42,882 bases of DNA, taken from Oscillospiraceae bacterium (GTDB lineage Bacteria; Bacillota; Clostridia; Oscillospirales; Acutalibacteraceae). The stretch covers positions 1-42,882 of the forward strand of contig SVOR01000016.1 of assembly GCA_015066295.1 (NCBI GenBank). Direction: 5' to 3'. Shown in pieces: positions 31,885 through 41,171 of this stretch. Both the position numbers and the translations under genes were made by a program. How positions within the stretch are numbered: the first letter of the stretch is position 1; the number at the start of each line of letters is the position of its first letter. The notes under the pieces are model-generated. The model saw only the letters and a list, made by a program, of their open reading frames with translations, was not told the DNA's origin and did not search any database.

Positions 31885-32379
31885 ATGAAATGTGAAAATT
31901 GCGGTGTTAATAATGCAACTACACACATAAAAAAAGTAATAAACGGTGTCGTTACCGAGCAGTACCTCTGTCAGTCCTGCTATGCTAAAAAAGGCTATGG
32001 TGCTAATAGCCTTGCTGGTATGTTGGCATCGGTTTTCGGGGATACGACTAATGAGTTTTTATCGCCAACCGCCAAAAAGTGTGATGAATGCGGTTGCACC
32101 TTTTCGGATATAGTGAATTTCGGTAAGGTTGGTTGCTCTAAGTGTTATGAAACCTTTTATGATGAGCTGTTACCATACCTTAAAAGAATTCACTCAAGCA
32201 TTACCCACGTGGGCAAAATACCCAACAGAGCACCTCTTAGCATACTCGACACTAAGAATGAATTAGAAACTCTGCGTTCAAGACTTAACGATGCCGTTTT
32301 AAAGGAAGAATTTGAAGTCGCCGCTGAGCTTCGCGATAAGATTAGAGAAATAGAAAGGAAGGAAGACGAAAATGAGTAG
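31885..32379 (+). CDS. mcsA: McsA, zinc-binding activator of McsB
   Basis: 164 residues. Four CxxC knuckles (CENC at 3-6, then CQSC, CDEC and CSKC) form two zinc-binding modules, and the C-terminus carries a UVR helix pair (about 130-160, with FEVAAELRDKIREIE). McsA activates the arginine kinase McsB and couples thiol/heavy-metal stress to CtsR release. It overlaps mcsB by eight bases. ATG 31885 has ATGGAGGA upstream. Confidence 0.94.
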   Translation: MKCENCGVNNATTHIKKVINGVVTEQYLCQSCYAKKGYGANSLAGMLASVFGDTTNEFLSPTAKKCDECGCTFSDIVNFGKVGCSKCYETFYDELLPYLKRIHSSITHVGKIPNRAPLSILDTKNELETLRSRLNDAVLKEEFEVAAELRDKIREIERKEDENE

Positions 32380-33379
32380 TTGGTATACACAGTGCGATAA
32401 TAATGACGTTATAATTACTTCGAGAATTCGTCTTGCCAGAAATTTATCGGGTGTTCCGTTTGGCACGAGATTAACAGACGAGCAGAAAAAGCAGATAAAC
32501 GAGCGTGTGCGCGAGGCGATTTGCGATAGCAACACGCCTTATGCAAAAACGCTTAAATATATTGATATGAACGATGTGCCTGAAAACGAATGCTACGCTA
32601 TGATGGAAAGGCATATAATCAGCCCCGAATTTGCACAAAATAAAGAAAACAAGGCGATTTTAATTTCTGATGATGAGTCGATTTGCGTAATGATAGGCGA
32701 AGAAGACCACATTAGAATTCAGGTTTTACACAGTGGTTTAGACCTTCATAAAGCGTACGATATTGCCGAGCGAATCGATACCTTTTTGGGTGAAAAATTG
32801 AACTTTGCTTTCAGCGAAAAGTTAGGTTATTTAACCGAGTGTCCGACCAATCTCGGCACAGGTCTTCGCGCTTCGGTTATGCTTCATTTACCATTGCTCG
32901 AATCCACAAGAGAGATTTCTGCAATAGCCGATTCGGTTAGCAAAATAGGTTTTACAGTGCGTGGAATTTATGGCGAATCAAGTGAATCTCAGGCATCACT
33001 CTATCAGTTATCTAACCAAATTACACTTGGCATTTCCGAAAAAGATGCCCTTAAAAATTTGGAGGCAATTACCACACAAATTATTGACAAGGAATTATCT
33101 TTGCGCGAAACAGCAAGAGGTGTTGCACTTGAGGACAAGGTTTGCAGAGCCTATGGCATCCTTAAAAATGCGAGAATAATTTCAAGTAAAGAAATGATGA
33201 ATCTCGTTTCAATGATTAAATTGGGCGTAGGTATGGGTATAATCAATATTGATAATACCTTACCGATGCGCATACTTATTGAATGTCAACCAAATATGTT
33301 GATGCGCAAATACGGTAGTCTTGACGCGCATGAGCGTGACGTTAAAAGAGCGCAGACTATTAGAACTTTATTAGAATAA
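32372..33379 (+). CDS. mcsB: protein arginine kinase McsB
   Basis: 335 residues, slightly shorter than Bacillus McsB (about 363). It phosphorylates arginines on CtsR and damaged proteins, marking them for ClpCP. The phosphagen-kinase fold is recognised by SRIRLARNLSGVPFG (about 17-31), the CPTNLGTGLRASV motif (about 163-175) and the late HERDVKRAQ stretch corresponding to the phospho-arginine-binding RDxxRA. It starts inside mcsA and is followed by clpC after nine bases. Confidence 0.95.
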   Translation: MSSWYTQCDNNDVIITSRIRLARNLSGVPFGTRLTDEQKKQINERVREAICDSNTPYAKTLKYIDMNDVPENECYAMMERHIISPEFAQNKENKAILISDDESICVMIGEEDHIRIQVLHSGLDLHKAYDIAERIDTFLGEKLNFAFSEKLGYLTECPTNLGTGLRASVMLHLPLLESTREISAIADSVSKIGFTVRGIYGESSESQASLYQLSNQITLGISEKDALKNLEAITTQIIDKELSLRETARGVALEDKVCRAYGILKNARIISSKEMMNLVSMIKLGVGMGIINIDNTLPMRILIECQPNMLMRKYGSLDAHERDVKRAQTIRTLLE

Positions 33380-33388
33380 GGTGATTTT

Positions 33389-35848
33389 ATGAAATATAAT
33401 TTCAATGGCTTTACACCGAAGGCAAGTGAGGCGATAAATCAGGCGATTAACTCCGCCGAGGTTTTGGGTCATACCTACGTTGGAAGCGAACACTTGCTCT
33501 TAGGCTTACTTAAGGTGGGCACGTCGGTTGCAGGCAGTGTTTTAAATAAAAACGGTGTTACGGCCGAAAAAATTGAACAGCTCATTAAGGAATCTATAGG
33601 CATTGGCACGCCAACCGCATTAACACCCGACCACCTAACGCCACGCGCGAAAAAGGTGCTTGAGGTTGCGGTTAGCGGATGCAAAAACCTAAACAAAAAG
33701 CTTGTTGGCACCGAGCATATTCTTATCGCAATTTTAAGTGACTCCGATAATTATGCCATTAGATTTTTAAAGCAATTAAATATTGATATTGCCTTTTTAA
33801 CCACCGCCGCATTTAAGGCAACGGGAATTGAGGTTGATTATAATCAAAGTGAGGCAAATCCTCAGCAAAAGCAGGGTTATTCTGCTTCACAAGGCAAGTC
33901 AGACAGTGTCCTTTTAAAATTTGGTCACGATTTAACCGCACAGGCAAAAAGCGGTAAATTAGACCCCGTTATTGGCCGAAATAGTGAGATTGAGCGTGTG
34001 TTGCAAATTTTATGCCGCCGCACAAAAAACAACCCTTGCTTAGTCGGTGAACCGGGTGTCGGTAAAACTGCCATTGCAGAGGGACTTGCATTAAAAATCG
34101 CATCGGGTGACGTCCCCGAGCTTCTTAAAAATAAACGCTTAATTTCACTGGATTTGACAGGAATGGTGGCAGGCACCAAATATCGTGGCGACTTTGAGGA
34201 GCGTATAAAATCGGTTATAGAAGAGGTTACTGCTGCCGACGATATAATTTTGTTTATTGATGAGGTGCATAATATAGTCGGTGCAGGTGCCGCTGAGGGC
34301 GCTACCGATGCCGCAAATATTTTAAAACCCTCGTTAGCGCGTGGCGAGTTACAGTTAATTGGCGCTACCACTTTAACCGAATATCGTAAGAATATCGAAA
34401 AGGATTCTGCCCTTGAAAGACGTTTTCAACCCGTTACGGTTGGTGAGCCGAGCGAGGAGGATACAATTCTTATAATTAAGGGGTTAAGGGACAGATACGA
34501 AGCTCACCATGGCGTTAAGATTACCGACGAGGCAATCACAACTGCCGTGACACTTTCAAGCAGGTATATAAATGACCGATATTTGCCCGATAAGGCGATT
34601 GACCTTATTGACGAAGCAGGTTCAAAGGTTAGGCTTCGCAACACGACTCAGCCCGAAAATATTAAAGATTTAGAAATTAAAATTGCCGAAATTGAGTCCG
34701 AAAAAACTGCCGCAATTGAAAATCAAGATTTTGAATTGGCGGCACGACTTCGCGATGACGAAAAAGAGCTTCGCCAAAAATTACTTGATGAGGATAAAAA
34801 GTGGCAGAGCGAAAACGGTAGATACAACGGCACAGTAACCGCCGATGAAATTGCGCAGATTGTTTCCGATTGGACGGGTGTGCCCGTAACTCAGCTGACC
34901 GAGGAGGAAAGCGAAAGACTGCTTAAAATGGAGGATGTTCTCCACCAAAGAATAGTTGGGCAGGATGAGGCGGTGACCTCATTGTCAAAGGCTATACGAC
35001 GCGGTAGAGTTGGTCTTAAAGATCCATCAAGACCAATCGGTTCATTTATATTCTTAGGACCAACGGGTGTCGGTAAAACCGAGCTTTGCAAATCGCTTGC
35101 AGAGGCAATGTTTGGAAACGAAAATGCAATGATTAGACTTGATATGTCGGAGTATATGGAAAAGCATACCGTCTCGCGACTTATCGGCTCGCCACCCGGT
35201 TATGTCGGCTTTGATGAAGGCGGTCAGCTAACCGAAAAGGTTAGACGCTCGCCATATTCGGTTGTGCTGTTTGACGAAATCGAAAAGGCGCATCCCGACG
35301 TGTTTAATATTCTTTTGCAAATTCTTGACGATGGCGTTCTTACCGATTCGCAGGGCAGAAGGGTTGATTTTAAGAATACCGTTATAATAATGACCTCAAA
35401 TATCGGCGCTCGCTTAATTACCGAAAAGAAGCAGGCATTCGGCTTCGCGGCCTCGCAGGATGATGCGGCACAAGATTATAATGTTATTAAAGAGTTAGTA
35501 ATTGGTGAGCTTAAAAAGGCGTTTAAGCCCGAATTTTTAAATCGTGTTGATGATACGATTGTGTTTAGAAAGCTTTCTCGCGATGATATTAAGGTCATAG
35601 CTGCAAAGATGCTCGAAAAGCTTTCACAAAAGATTAAAAATATTGGCATCGAAATTACCTTCGACCAATCGGTAATTGATAGGGTATCGGAGGAGGGCTT
35701 CGATGCAGTATATGGCGCAAGACCCCTTCGCCGTCAGATACAAAGCAGTATTGAAGATTTAATCAGTGAGAAGATTTTATCGGGTGAAATTAAGAGTGGC
35801 GATACCTTAAAATGCAGTTATCAAAACGGTGAATACGTATTTTCTTAA
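33389..35848 (+). CDS. clpC: AAA+ unfoldase ClpC
   Basis: 819 residues with the full ClpC architecture: N-domain with two Clp repeats (about 1-145), AAA-1 with Walker A GEPGVGKT at 220-227, a middle domain with a UVR-like motif (ENQDFELAARLRDDE, about 448-462), AAA-2 with Walker A GPTGVGKT at 557-564 and sensor-2 GARPLRRQIQ near the end. It unfolds McsB-marked proteins and feeds them to ClpP through the AFGFAA loop. Last gene of the CtsR operon, ended by a hairpin. The catalytic clpP gene is not in this window. Confidence 0.96.
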   Translation: MKYNFNGFTPKASEAINQAINSAEVLGHTYVGSEHLLLGLLKVGTSVAGSVLNKNGVTAEKIEQLIKESIGIGTPTALTPDHLTPRAKKVLEVAVSGCKNLNKKLVGTEHILIAILSDSDNYAIRFLKQLNIDIAFLTTAAFKATGIEVDYNQSEANPQQKQGYSASQGKSDSVLLKFGHDLTAQAKSGKLDPVIGRNSEIERVLQILCRRTKNNPCLVGEPGVGKTAIAEGLALKIASGDVPELLKNKRLISLDLTGMVAGTKYRGDFEERIKSVIEEVTAADDIILFIDEVHNIVGAGAAEGATDAANILKPSLARGELQLIGATTLTEYRKNIEKDSALERRFQPVTVGEPSEEDTILIIKGLRDRYEAHHGVKITDEAITTAVTLSSRYINDRYLPDKAIDLIDEAGSKVRLRNTTQPENIKDLEIKIAEIESEKTAAIENQDFELAARLRDDEKELRQKLLDEDKKWQSENGRYNGTVTADEIAQIVSDWTGVPVTQLTEEESERLLKMEDVLHQRIVGQDEAVTSLSKAIRRGRVGLKDPSRPIGSFIFLGPTGVGKTELCKSLAEAMFGNENAMIRLDMSEYMEKHTVSRLIGSPPGYVGFDEGGQLTEKVRRSPYSVVLFDEIEKAHPDVFNILLQILDDGVLTDSQGRRVDFKNTVIIMTSNIGARLITEKKQAFGFAASQDDAAQDYNVIKELVIGELKKAFKPEFLNRVDDTIVFRKLSRDDIKVIAAKMLEKLSQKIKNIGIEITFDQSVIDRVSEEGFDAVYGARPLRRQIQSSIEDLISEKILSGEIKSGDTLKCSYQNGEYVFS

Positions 35849-35850
35849 AG

Positions 35851-35880
35851 AATAAAGAGGTGCTAAAACACCTCTTTATT
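35851..35880 (+). terminator. terminator of the ctsR operon
   Basis: A 12-bp stem (35851-35862 with 35869-35880), CTAAAA loop. The T-run is interrupted (CTCTTTATTTATTA), so efficiency may be moderate. Confidence 0.75.
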
Positions 35881-35886
35881 TATTAC

Positions 35887-35915
35887 TTGAATTATTTACT
35901 AAAAAGAAGTATAAT
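35887..35915 (+). promoter_or_regulatory. sigma-A promoter of tepA-ftsK
   Basis: TTGAAT (35887-35892), 17 bases, TATAAT (35910-35915). Its start point (about 35922) lies inside the longest reading frame of the next gene, which confirms the internal start at 35966. Confidence 0.82.
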
Positions 35916-35965
35916 TAGTGTATGTTTATAAATATTTACCAAATACTATGTTTGGAGGAATGTTT

Positions 35966-36646
35966 ATGAACGAAAATAACAAAAAAAGCAATAATGAGAC
36001 CGATATTGACAAGATAAAAGAAATGGGCTCGCTAAACGTTAGTAATGGCAAGCACAATATTTTTTGTCTTACAATTGTTGGCGAAATTGAAGGGCATACA
36101 GCCTTGCCTGAGCAGAATAAAACCACCAAGTATGAGCACGTTATTCCGCAGTTAGTCGCCATTGAACAGGATAAGGACATTGAAGGACTACTAATTATTC
36201 TTAACACCGTTGGAGGCGACGTTGAGGCAGGACTTGCTATTGCCGAGTTAATTGCGGGTATGTGCAAGCCTACCGTTTCGTTGGTGCTTGGTGGCGGACA
36301 TTCAATTGGTGTGCCACTCGCGGTCGCATCAAAAAAATCATTTATCGTTCCATCTGCTACCATGACTATTCACCCCGTAAGGATGAACGGCTTGGTGTTG
36401 GGTGTACCGCAGATGCTTAACCATTTTGAGCGTATGCAGGAACGCATAACAGATTTTGTGACGTCAAATTCACAAATCACGTCCGAAAGATTTACCGAGC
36501 TTATGATGAATACGGGCGAATTGGTTACCGACGTCGGCTCGGTGCTTAATGGAGAAAAGGCTGTTAAAGAGGGACTCATTGATGAACTCGGTAATCTGTC
36601 CGACGTCATTGAGTGTTTAAATAATATGATAGAAAATAAGGGTTAA
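35966..36646 (+). CDS. tepA: ClpP-like protease TepA
   Basis: 226 residues, a crotonase/ClpP-fold serine protease of the TepA (YmfB) type, placed directly before ftsK/spoIIIE as in Bacillus. Visible features are [16 protein letters not shown] (ClpP-like substrate strand), the nucleophile loop [11 protein letters not shown] with the likely catalytic Ser, and TMTIHPVRM with the likely His. TepA is cytosolic and linked to protein export and signal-peptide turnover in Bacillus. Upstream in-frame ATGs at 35918, 35948 and 35960 are rejected because of the promoter and because GGAGGA lies seven bases before ATG 35966. Confidence 0.88.
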   Translation: MNENNKKSNNETDIDKIKEMGSLNVSNGKHNIFCLTIVGEIEGHTALPEQNKTTKYEHVIPQLVAIEQDKDIEGLLIILNTVGGDVEAGLAIAELIAGMCKPTVSLVLGGGHSIGVPLAVASKKSFIVPSATMTIHPVRMNGLVLGVPQMLNHFERMQERITDFVTSNSQITSERFTELMMNTGELVTDVGSVLNGEKAVKEGLIDELGNLSDVIECLNNMIENKG

Positions 36647-36667
36647 ATCCCTTATTTTACATAAGGG
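36633..36667 (+). terminator. three-arm terminator/anti-terminator-like hairpin before ftsK
   Basis: Arm 1 (36633-36642) pairs perfectly with arm 2 (36649-36658), whose TTTT end forms the T-run. Arm 2 can instead pair with arm 3 (ATAAGGG, 36661-36667). Only one of the two can form at a time. It overlaps the end of tepA. Confidence 0.5.
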
Positions 36668-36689
36668 ATTTTAAATTAGGGGGATAAAG

Positions 36690-39074
36690 ATGGCTACTAA
36701 AAAGTCAACGTCTAAGAAAAAGACAACCAAGCAGGAGAAAGGCAATACTGTGGCAGGTAAACGTCATATAGTTTCGATTATTTGCTTTGCAGTGGCGGTA
36801 TTCACTTTATGCGTTGTTTTAATACCTGGCGAAAACGTGTGGAGGTTTTTACATAATTTCTCGTTTGGCCTATTTGGATGGTTAGCATATTTCTATCCTT
36901 TCTTAATCGGCTTTATTGCAGTGTTATATGCATTTGATAAGTTTAAATCAACCGCCCTTGCCAGAACCTTTGAAGCGGTTGGTATCGTGCTATTTATAGG
37001 CGCGTTAACCGACTTATTTATTAAAGAAAACGGCGCTACCTTTGGCAAGCATTTAAGCGCGGCTTATACGTCGGGTGTTGAGCTCAAAGGCAGCGGTTTT
37101 ATTGGCGCATTATTCGGTAGACCAATCGAATTATTATTCGGTAATACTGGCGCTATAATTACGGTTTTCTTAATTATTTTTGTTTTACTTATGATATTAA
37201 CGGGCACAACACTCGTCGCCCTATTTAAATCTATTTCTAAACCCGTTAAAAAGATTGAGGAGCATGCAAGCGAGGTATTTGTTGACGTTCAAAACAAAAA
37301 GGTTGCCGATGATGCAAGAAAGAGAAGCGAGGTTGACATCCCAGTTGATGATATTCCCGAAAAACGTACTGTAGATACTACTTCACTCAGCGAGCGTCAG
37401 AAAAAGGTTGTCGAAGCATACAACGGTATTGAAAGCGCCGAGCCGACTCCTGAGGATAACGAGCAAATTGACGATGCTTTAGAGGAAGCAAAGTCCGAAA
37501 AAACTGTTCAACGCCGAGAGCGTCTTGGTAAGGAACAAGAGGAAAAGCTTGTTGCTGAATTTGAGCAGGAGCAGAAGAAGTCCACAATGGTTATTACCGA
37601 GAATGACGGTTATAAATTCCCGCCGATTTCTCTACTTAAGCCACCTGTATTTGAAAATACTGCGGCTACCGAAAACGACCTCGATACAACGGCGGCGCAC
37701 CTTGTTGATACTCTGCGCAGCTTCGGAGTTGAAACACGCATTGTTGATATTAGCCGTGGTCCGACAGTTACAAGATATGAGTTGCAGCCCTGCGCAGGTG
37801 TTAAGATTAGTAAAATCACCAACCTTGCTGATGATATTGCGCTTAATTTAGCAACTGCGGGTGTTCGTATTGAAGCGCCTATTCCTAACAAGGCGGCAGT
37901 TGGTATAGAAGTACCCAACAAGTCAAGCAACGTTGTTGGTGTGCGCGAGATTATTGAGTCACCGATGTTTACAGGCTCAAAGAGTAAATTAACGGTGGCA
38001 CTCGGTCGAGATATAGCAGGTAATGCAGTTGTTACCGATATCGCAAAAATGCCTCACGGACTCATAGCCGGTGCTACCGGCTCGGGTAAATCGGTATGTA
38101 TTAACTCAATTATTATGAGTATCTTATATAAGGCTACACCCGAAGAGGTAAAGCTTTTAATGATTGACCCAAAGGTTGTTGAACTTGGTGTATATAACGG
38201 CATACCGCATTTGTTGGTGCCCGTTGTTACCGACCCGCGCAAAGCGGCAGGTGCACTCGGCTGGGCAGTTACCGAGATGGAACAGAGATACGCAATGTTT
38301 GCCCAAAACGGTGTGCGTGATTTAGCAGGATATAATAAATTAGTTGATAATAATCCTGATTTAGAGCTTACTAAAATGCCGCAAATCGTAATTATTATTG
38401 ACGAGTTGGCAGACCTTATGATGACGGCTCCGAGTGAGGTTGAAGATTCTATTAACCGTATCGCTGCCAAGGCTCGTGCCGCAGGTATGCATCTGCTTAT
38501 TGCAACACAGCGTCCCTCTGTTGACGTTGTTACGGGTGTAATTAAGGCGAATATTCCGTCACGTATCGCATTTGCGGTTTCAAGTCAGGTAGACAGCCGA
38601 ACAATTCTTGATATGGCTGGTGCCGAAAAACTGCTTGGTCGTGGTGATATGCTATTTAATCCTGTCGGTTGCTCAAAGCCTAATCGCTTACAGGGTTGCT
38701 TTGTAAGTGACGAAGAGGTTGAAGCGGTTGTTGATTACATAAAGGGCGACCATTCTTGTGAGTACGACGAGGATGTTATGCAGGAAATCGAGCGTCAAGC
38801 CGCAGTGGAGAAAAAGAATAAAACCAGCGCCGGCGAGGCAAGCTTGGATGACGATGACCCAATGCTTAATGCTGCTATCGAGACGGTTGTTGAGCTTGGA
38901 CAGGCATCTACCTCAATGCTTCAGCGTAAATTAAAGCTTGGTTACGCTCGTGCGGCACGTCTTATTGATATAATGGAGGAACGCGGTGTTGTAGGACCAT
39001 ACGAAGGCTCAAAGCCTCGTCAGGTTTTAATGACCAAGGAAATGCTGCTTGAAAAACAGGCGGGTGAGGAATAA
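36690..39074 (+). CDS. ftsK: DNA translocase FtsK/SpoIIIE
   Basis: 794 residues. A lysine-rich tail and four N-terminal membrane segments (about 27-180) are followed by a charged linker, the alpha/beta motor domain with Walker A GATGSGKS at 461-468 and Walker B IVIIIDELADLM (about 568-579), and a C-terminal gamma winged helix (about 725-790) that reads oriented DNA sequences. It pumps DNA through the closing division or sporulation septum. FtsK (division) and SpoIIIE (sporulation) roles cannot be told apart on sequence alone; the tepA-adjacent position is that of Bacillus spoIIIE. It overlaps the next gene by one base (TAATG). Confidence 0.95.
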   Translation: MATKKSTSKKKTTKQEKGNTVAGKRHIVSIICFAVAVFTLCVVLIPGENVWRFLHNFSFGLFGWLAYFYPFLIGFIAVLYAFDKFKSTALARTFEAVGIVLFIGALTDLFIKENGATFGKHLSAAYTSGVELKGSGFIGALFGRPIELLFGNTGAIITVFLIIFVLLMILTGTTLVALFKSISKPVKKIEEHASEVFVDVQNKKVADDARKRSEVDIPVDDIPEKRTVDTTSLSERQKKVVEAYNGIESAEPTPEDNEQIDDALEEAKSEKTVQRRERLGKEQEEKLVAEFEQEQKKSTMVITENDGYKFPPISLLKPPVFENTAATENDLDTTAAHLVDTLRSFGVETRIVDISRGPTVTRYELQPCAGVKISKITNLADDIALNLATAGVRIEAPIPNKAAVGIEVPNKSSNVVGVREIIESPMFTGSKSKLTVALGRDIAGNAVVTDIAKMPHGLIAGATGSGKSVCINSIIMSILYKATPEEVKLLMIDPKVVELGVYNGIPHLLVPVVTDPRKAAGALGWAVTEMEQRYAMFAQNGVRDLAGYNKLVDNNPDLELTKMPQIVIIIDELADLMMTAPSEVEDSINRIAAKARAAGMHLLIATQRPSVDVVTGVIKANIPSRIAFAVSSQVDSRTILDMAGAEKLLGRGDMLFNPVGCSKPNRLQGCFVSDEEVEAVVDYIKGDHSCEYDEDVMQEIERQAAVEKKNKTSAGEASLDDDDPMLNAAIETVVELGQASTSMLQRKLKLGYARAARLIDIMEERGVVGPYEGSKPRQVLMTKEMLLEKQAGEE

Positions 39075-39940
39075 TGTCCCTTCCGTTTAAGTTGTCCCAA
39101 AAAACAAAAATTATTTTAGCTGTTATTATTGTTATAACCGTAACCGCTCTTACACTTGTTAAAACCTATAACAAAGAAACCGCTAATGACGATTTTGTTG
39201 AGTTTATTGACGTAGGGCAGGGTGACAGCACCATAATTCACAGTGAAGGCTATACAGCCCTTATTGATGCGGGCACACCTTCTTCTGCGACAAAAATTTC
39301 AACAGCACTTAAAAATCATAACATCAATACAATTGATGTTATGATTTTATCTCATCCTCACGATGACCATATTGGTAGTGCTCAGTTTATTCTTGAGGAA
39401 TTTAAGGTTAAAAACGTCTTGTTTTCTGACGTTTTACCGGCCGATGATGAAAATGCCGAAGCCCTCAAAAATATTATCGATACCGCCGAGTATGTTAATG
39501 CAAAATGCCATTACGCAAAAGAGGGTATGATTATCAATATCGGTAATTTTAAAATGACGGTGTTGATGAGTGACGAGCAGGCTGAGGACGAAAATAATCT
39601 TTCGATTATTCTTATGGCAGAAAACTGCGATAATAAATTTCTCTTTACGGGTGATGCCGAAGAAATTTGCGAGCAAAAACTTATCGCTCAAAATATAGAT
39701 TTTGATTGTGACGTTTTAAAGGTGGGTCATCACGGCAGTCGTACTTCAACTTCGCAAGCGTTTATCGACCATGCTACACCGTACTATGCAGTTATTTCTT
39801 GCGGCGCCAACAACCGCTATGGCCATCCGCACGCTGCGGTAGTAAAGCGACTTGCAACTGCAGGTGTAACAATGTTGCGTACCGACCGTGAGGGTAATAT
39901 AACCTTCAAGATAATTGGCGGTAATTTAGTTTTAGAATAG
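39074..39940 (+). CDS. ComEC-like metallo-beta-lactamase-fold hydrolase, membrane anchored
   Basis: 288 residues. One N-terminal membrane segment (about 12-30) precedes an extracellular MBL domain of the ComEC C-terminal type: FIDVGQGDSTII (45-56), the metal motif HPHDDH at 94-99, then FTGDAE and VGHHGSRTS. In ComEC this domain is a nuclease that degrades one strand during DNA uptake; stand-alone versions are common in Firmicutes and largely uncharacterised. It is translationally coupled to ftsK (TAATG), so a role with DNA near the septum or envelope is possible (inference). Confidence 0.83.
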   Translation: MSLPFKLSQKTKIILAVIIVITVTALTLVKTYNKETANDDFVEFIDVGQGDSTIIHSEGYTALIDAGTPSSATKISTALKNHNINTIDVMILSHPHDDHIGSAQFILEEFKVKNVLFSDVLPADDENAEALKNIIDTAEYVNAKCHYAKEGMIINIGNFKMTVLMSDEQAEDENNLSIILMAENCDNKFLFTGDAEEICEQKLIAQNIDFDCDVLKVGHHGSRTSTSQAFIDHATPYYAVISCGANNRYGHPHAAVVKRLATAGVTMLRTDREGNITFKIIGGNLVLE

Positions 39941-39949
39941 TGTGTTAAA

Positions 39950-40873
39950 ATGAAAATTAGTTCTAAATTAAAATCAAATCTTTTTCTTGTTAGTGCGGCA
40001 GTTATTTGGGGCTTTGCCTTTGTTGCACAGTGTGATGCGGGCGACAGCATAAATCTATTCTTGCTTATTGGCTTTCGGTATGTTTTAGGTTCAGCAGCAC
40101 TCCTGCCCATAATTTTCTTATTTGAAAATCGCAACGAGCAAAAGCTTGAAATCAAGCCCAAATTTAAAACGACGGTTCTGGCAGGCACTATTTGCGGTAC
40201 CATTTTGTTTATAGCGTCGGCACTTCAGCAGTGGGGAATAAATATCAATCCTAACGCAGGCAAGGCGGGCTTTATTACGGGCACGTATACCATTTTAGTC
40301 CCAATAATATATCTTATCTTTTTTAGAAAAAAGACGGGCTTAAACGTGGCTTTAGGTGCAGTTTGCGCAGTTGTAGGTCTTTATTTATTAAGTGTGCAAA
40401 ATGGCATCAAAAACGTGGGCTTTGCCGATATTGTTTTATTTATTGGCGCAATATTCTGGGCATTCCATATTGTTACTATTGACAAATTTATTGATAGTGT
40501 CAGTCCCATTAAATTTTCAAGCATACAGTTTTTGGTCTGCGGTCTGTGGGGATTTATAATTATGCTTATAACAGGGCATACCGATTTTTCTGTTATATGC
40601 TCGCAGATAAGTGGCGCAATAATTCCGCTTTTGTATATGGGTCTTTGTTCGTCGGGTATTGCTTACACCTGTCAGGTGCTCGGTCAACGCGATGCCGACC
40701 CAACCTATTCGGCAATAATTCTTTCAACCGAGTCGGTTTTCGCTGCCATAGGTGGAGTTCTATTTGGTGTTGACAAGGGTATGAATGCTCGTGCATATAT
40801 CGGTTGCGGTATTATATTTGTTGGCATTATCTTATCTCAAATTTCATTTAAAAAGAAAAATAAAAAGGAATAG
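39950..40873 (+). CDS. EamA/DMT-family transporter
   Basis: 307 residues, ten membrane segments in two EamA repeats (about 10-145 and 155-300). The first repeat has the AAVIWGFAFVAQ opening and the second the CSSGIAYTCQVLGQ and LSTESVFAAIGGVLF segments typical of drug/metabolite exporters. The substrate is unknown. It lies nine bases after the MBL gene and is the last gene of the tepA-ftsK transcript, ended by a bidirectional terminator. Confidence 0.88.
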   Translation: MKISSKLKSNLFLVSAAVIWGFAFVAQCDAGDSINLFLLIGFRYVLGSAALLPIIFLFENRNEQKLEIKPKFKTTVLAGTICGTILFIASALQQWGININPNAGKAGFITGTYTILVPIIYLIFFRKKTGLNVALGAVCAVVGLYLLSVQNGIKNVGFADIVLFIGAIFWAFHIVTIDKFIDSVSPIKFSSIQFLVCGLWGFIIMLITGHTDFSVICSQISGAIIPLLYMGLCSSGIAYTCQVLGQRDADPTYSAIILSTESVFAAIGGVLFGVDKGMNARAYIGCGIIFVGIILSQISFKKKNKKE

Positions 40874-40893
40874 TCGGAAGACTATTCCTTTTT
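40862..40893. terminator. bidirectional terminator between the EamA and DUF378 genes
   Basis: A 14-bp perfect stem (40862-40875 with 40880-40893), GGAA loop, T-runs on both sides. It overlaps the EamA stop codon. Confidence 0.9.
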
Positions 40894-40894
40894 A

Positions 40895-41101
40895 TTATTT
40901 TTCAATAATTTCATTTCGCTGTCTGAAAAGAAGTGAAATGCACCAAATACCCGCGAGTGCGATAACTGTGTAAATAATTCTCGCAAGCAGTGCGTCGCTG
41001 CCGCCGAAAATCCAAGCGACGATATCAAACTGGAAAATACCGACGCTACCCCAGTTAATTGCACCGAGAATAACTAATATAAGGCTAATGCGGTCTAACA
41101 T
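40895..41101 (-). CDS. DUF378 small membrane protein
   Basis: 68 residues with two membrane segments and the DUF378 hallmark LGAINWGSVGIFQFDIV (about 13-29) and a later ARIIYTVIALAGIW helix. The family is widespread in Firmicutes and has no known function. The C-terminus is charged (RQRNEIIEK) and probably cytoplasmic. ATG 41101 has AAAGGAG seven bases upstream. Confidence 0.88.
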   Translation of the reverse strand: MLDRISLILVILGAINWGSVGIFQFDIVAWIFGGSDALLARIIYTVIALAGIWCISLLFRQRNEIIEK

Positions 41102-41171
41102 AATATCAACTCCTTTGTTAATATTTTGTTACCGCAACGCTTAAATATACATTTAGATTTTTGGAAAAATT

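Noticed and set aside
35926..36363. 145-codon minus-strand frame opposite tepA
   Set aside because: Antisense to a conserved ClpP-fold protein; composition (Ser/Pro/Ile) is that of a shadow.
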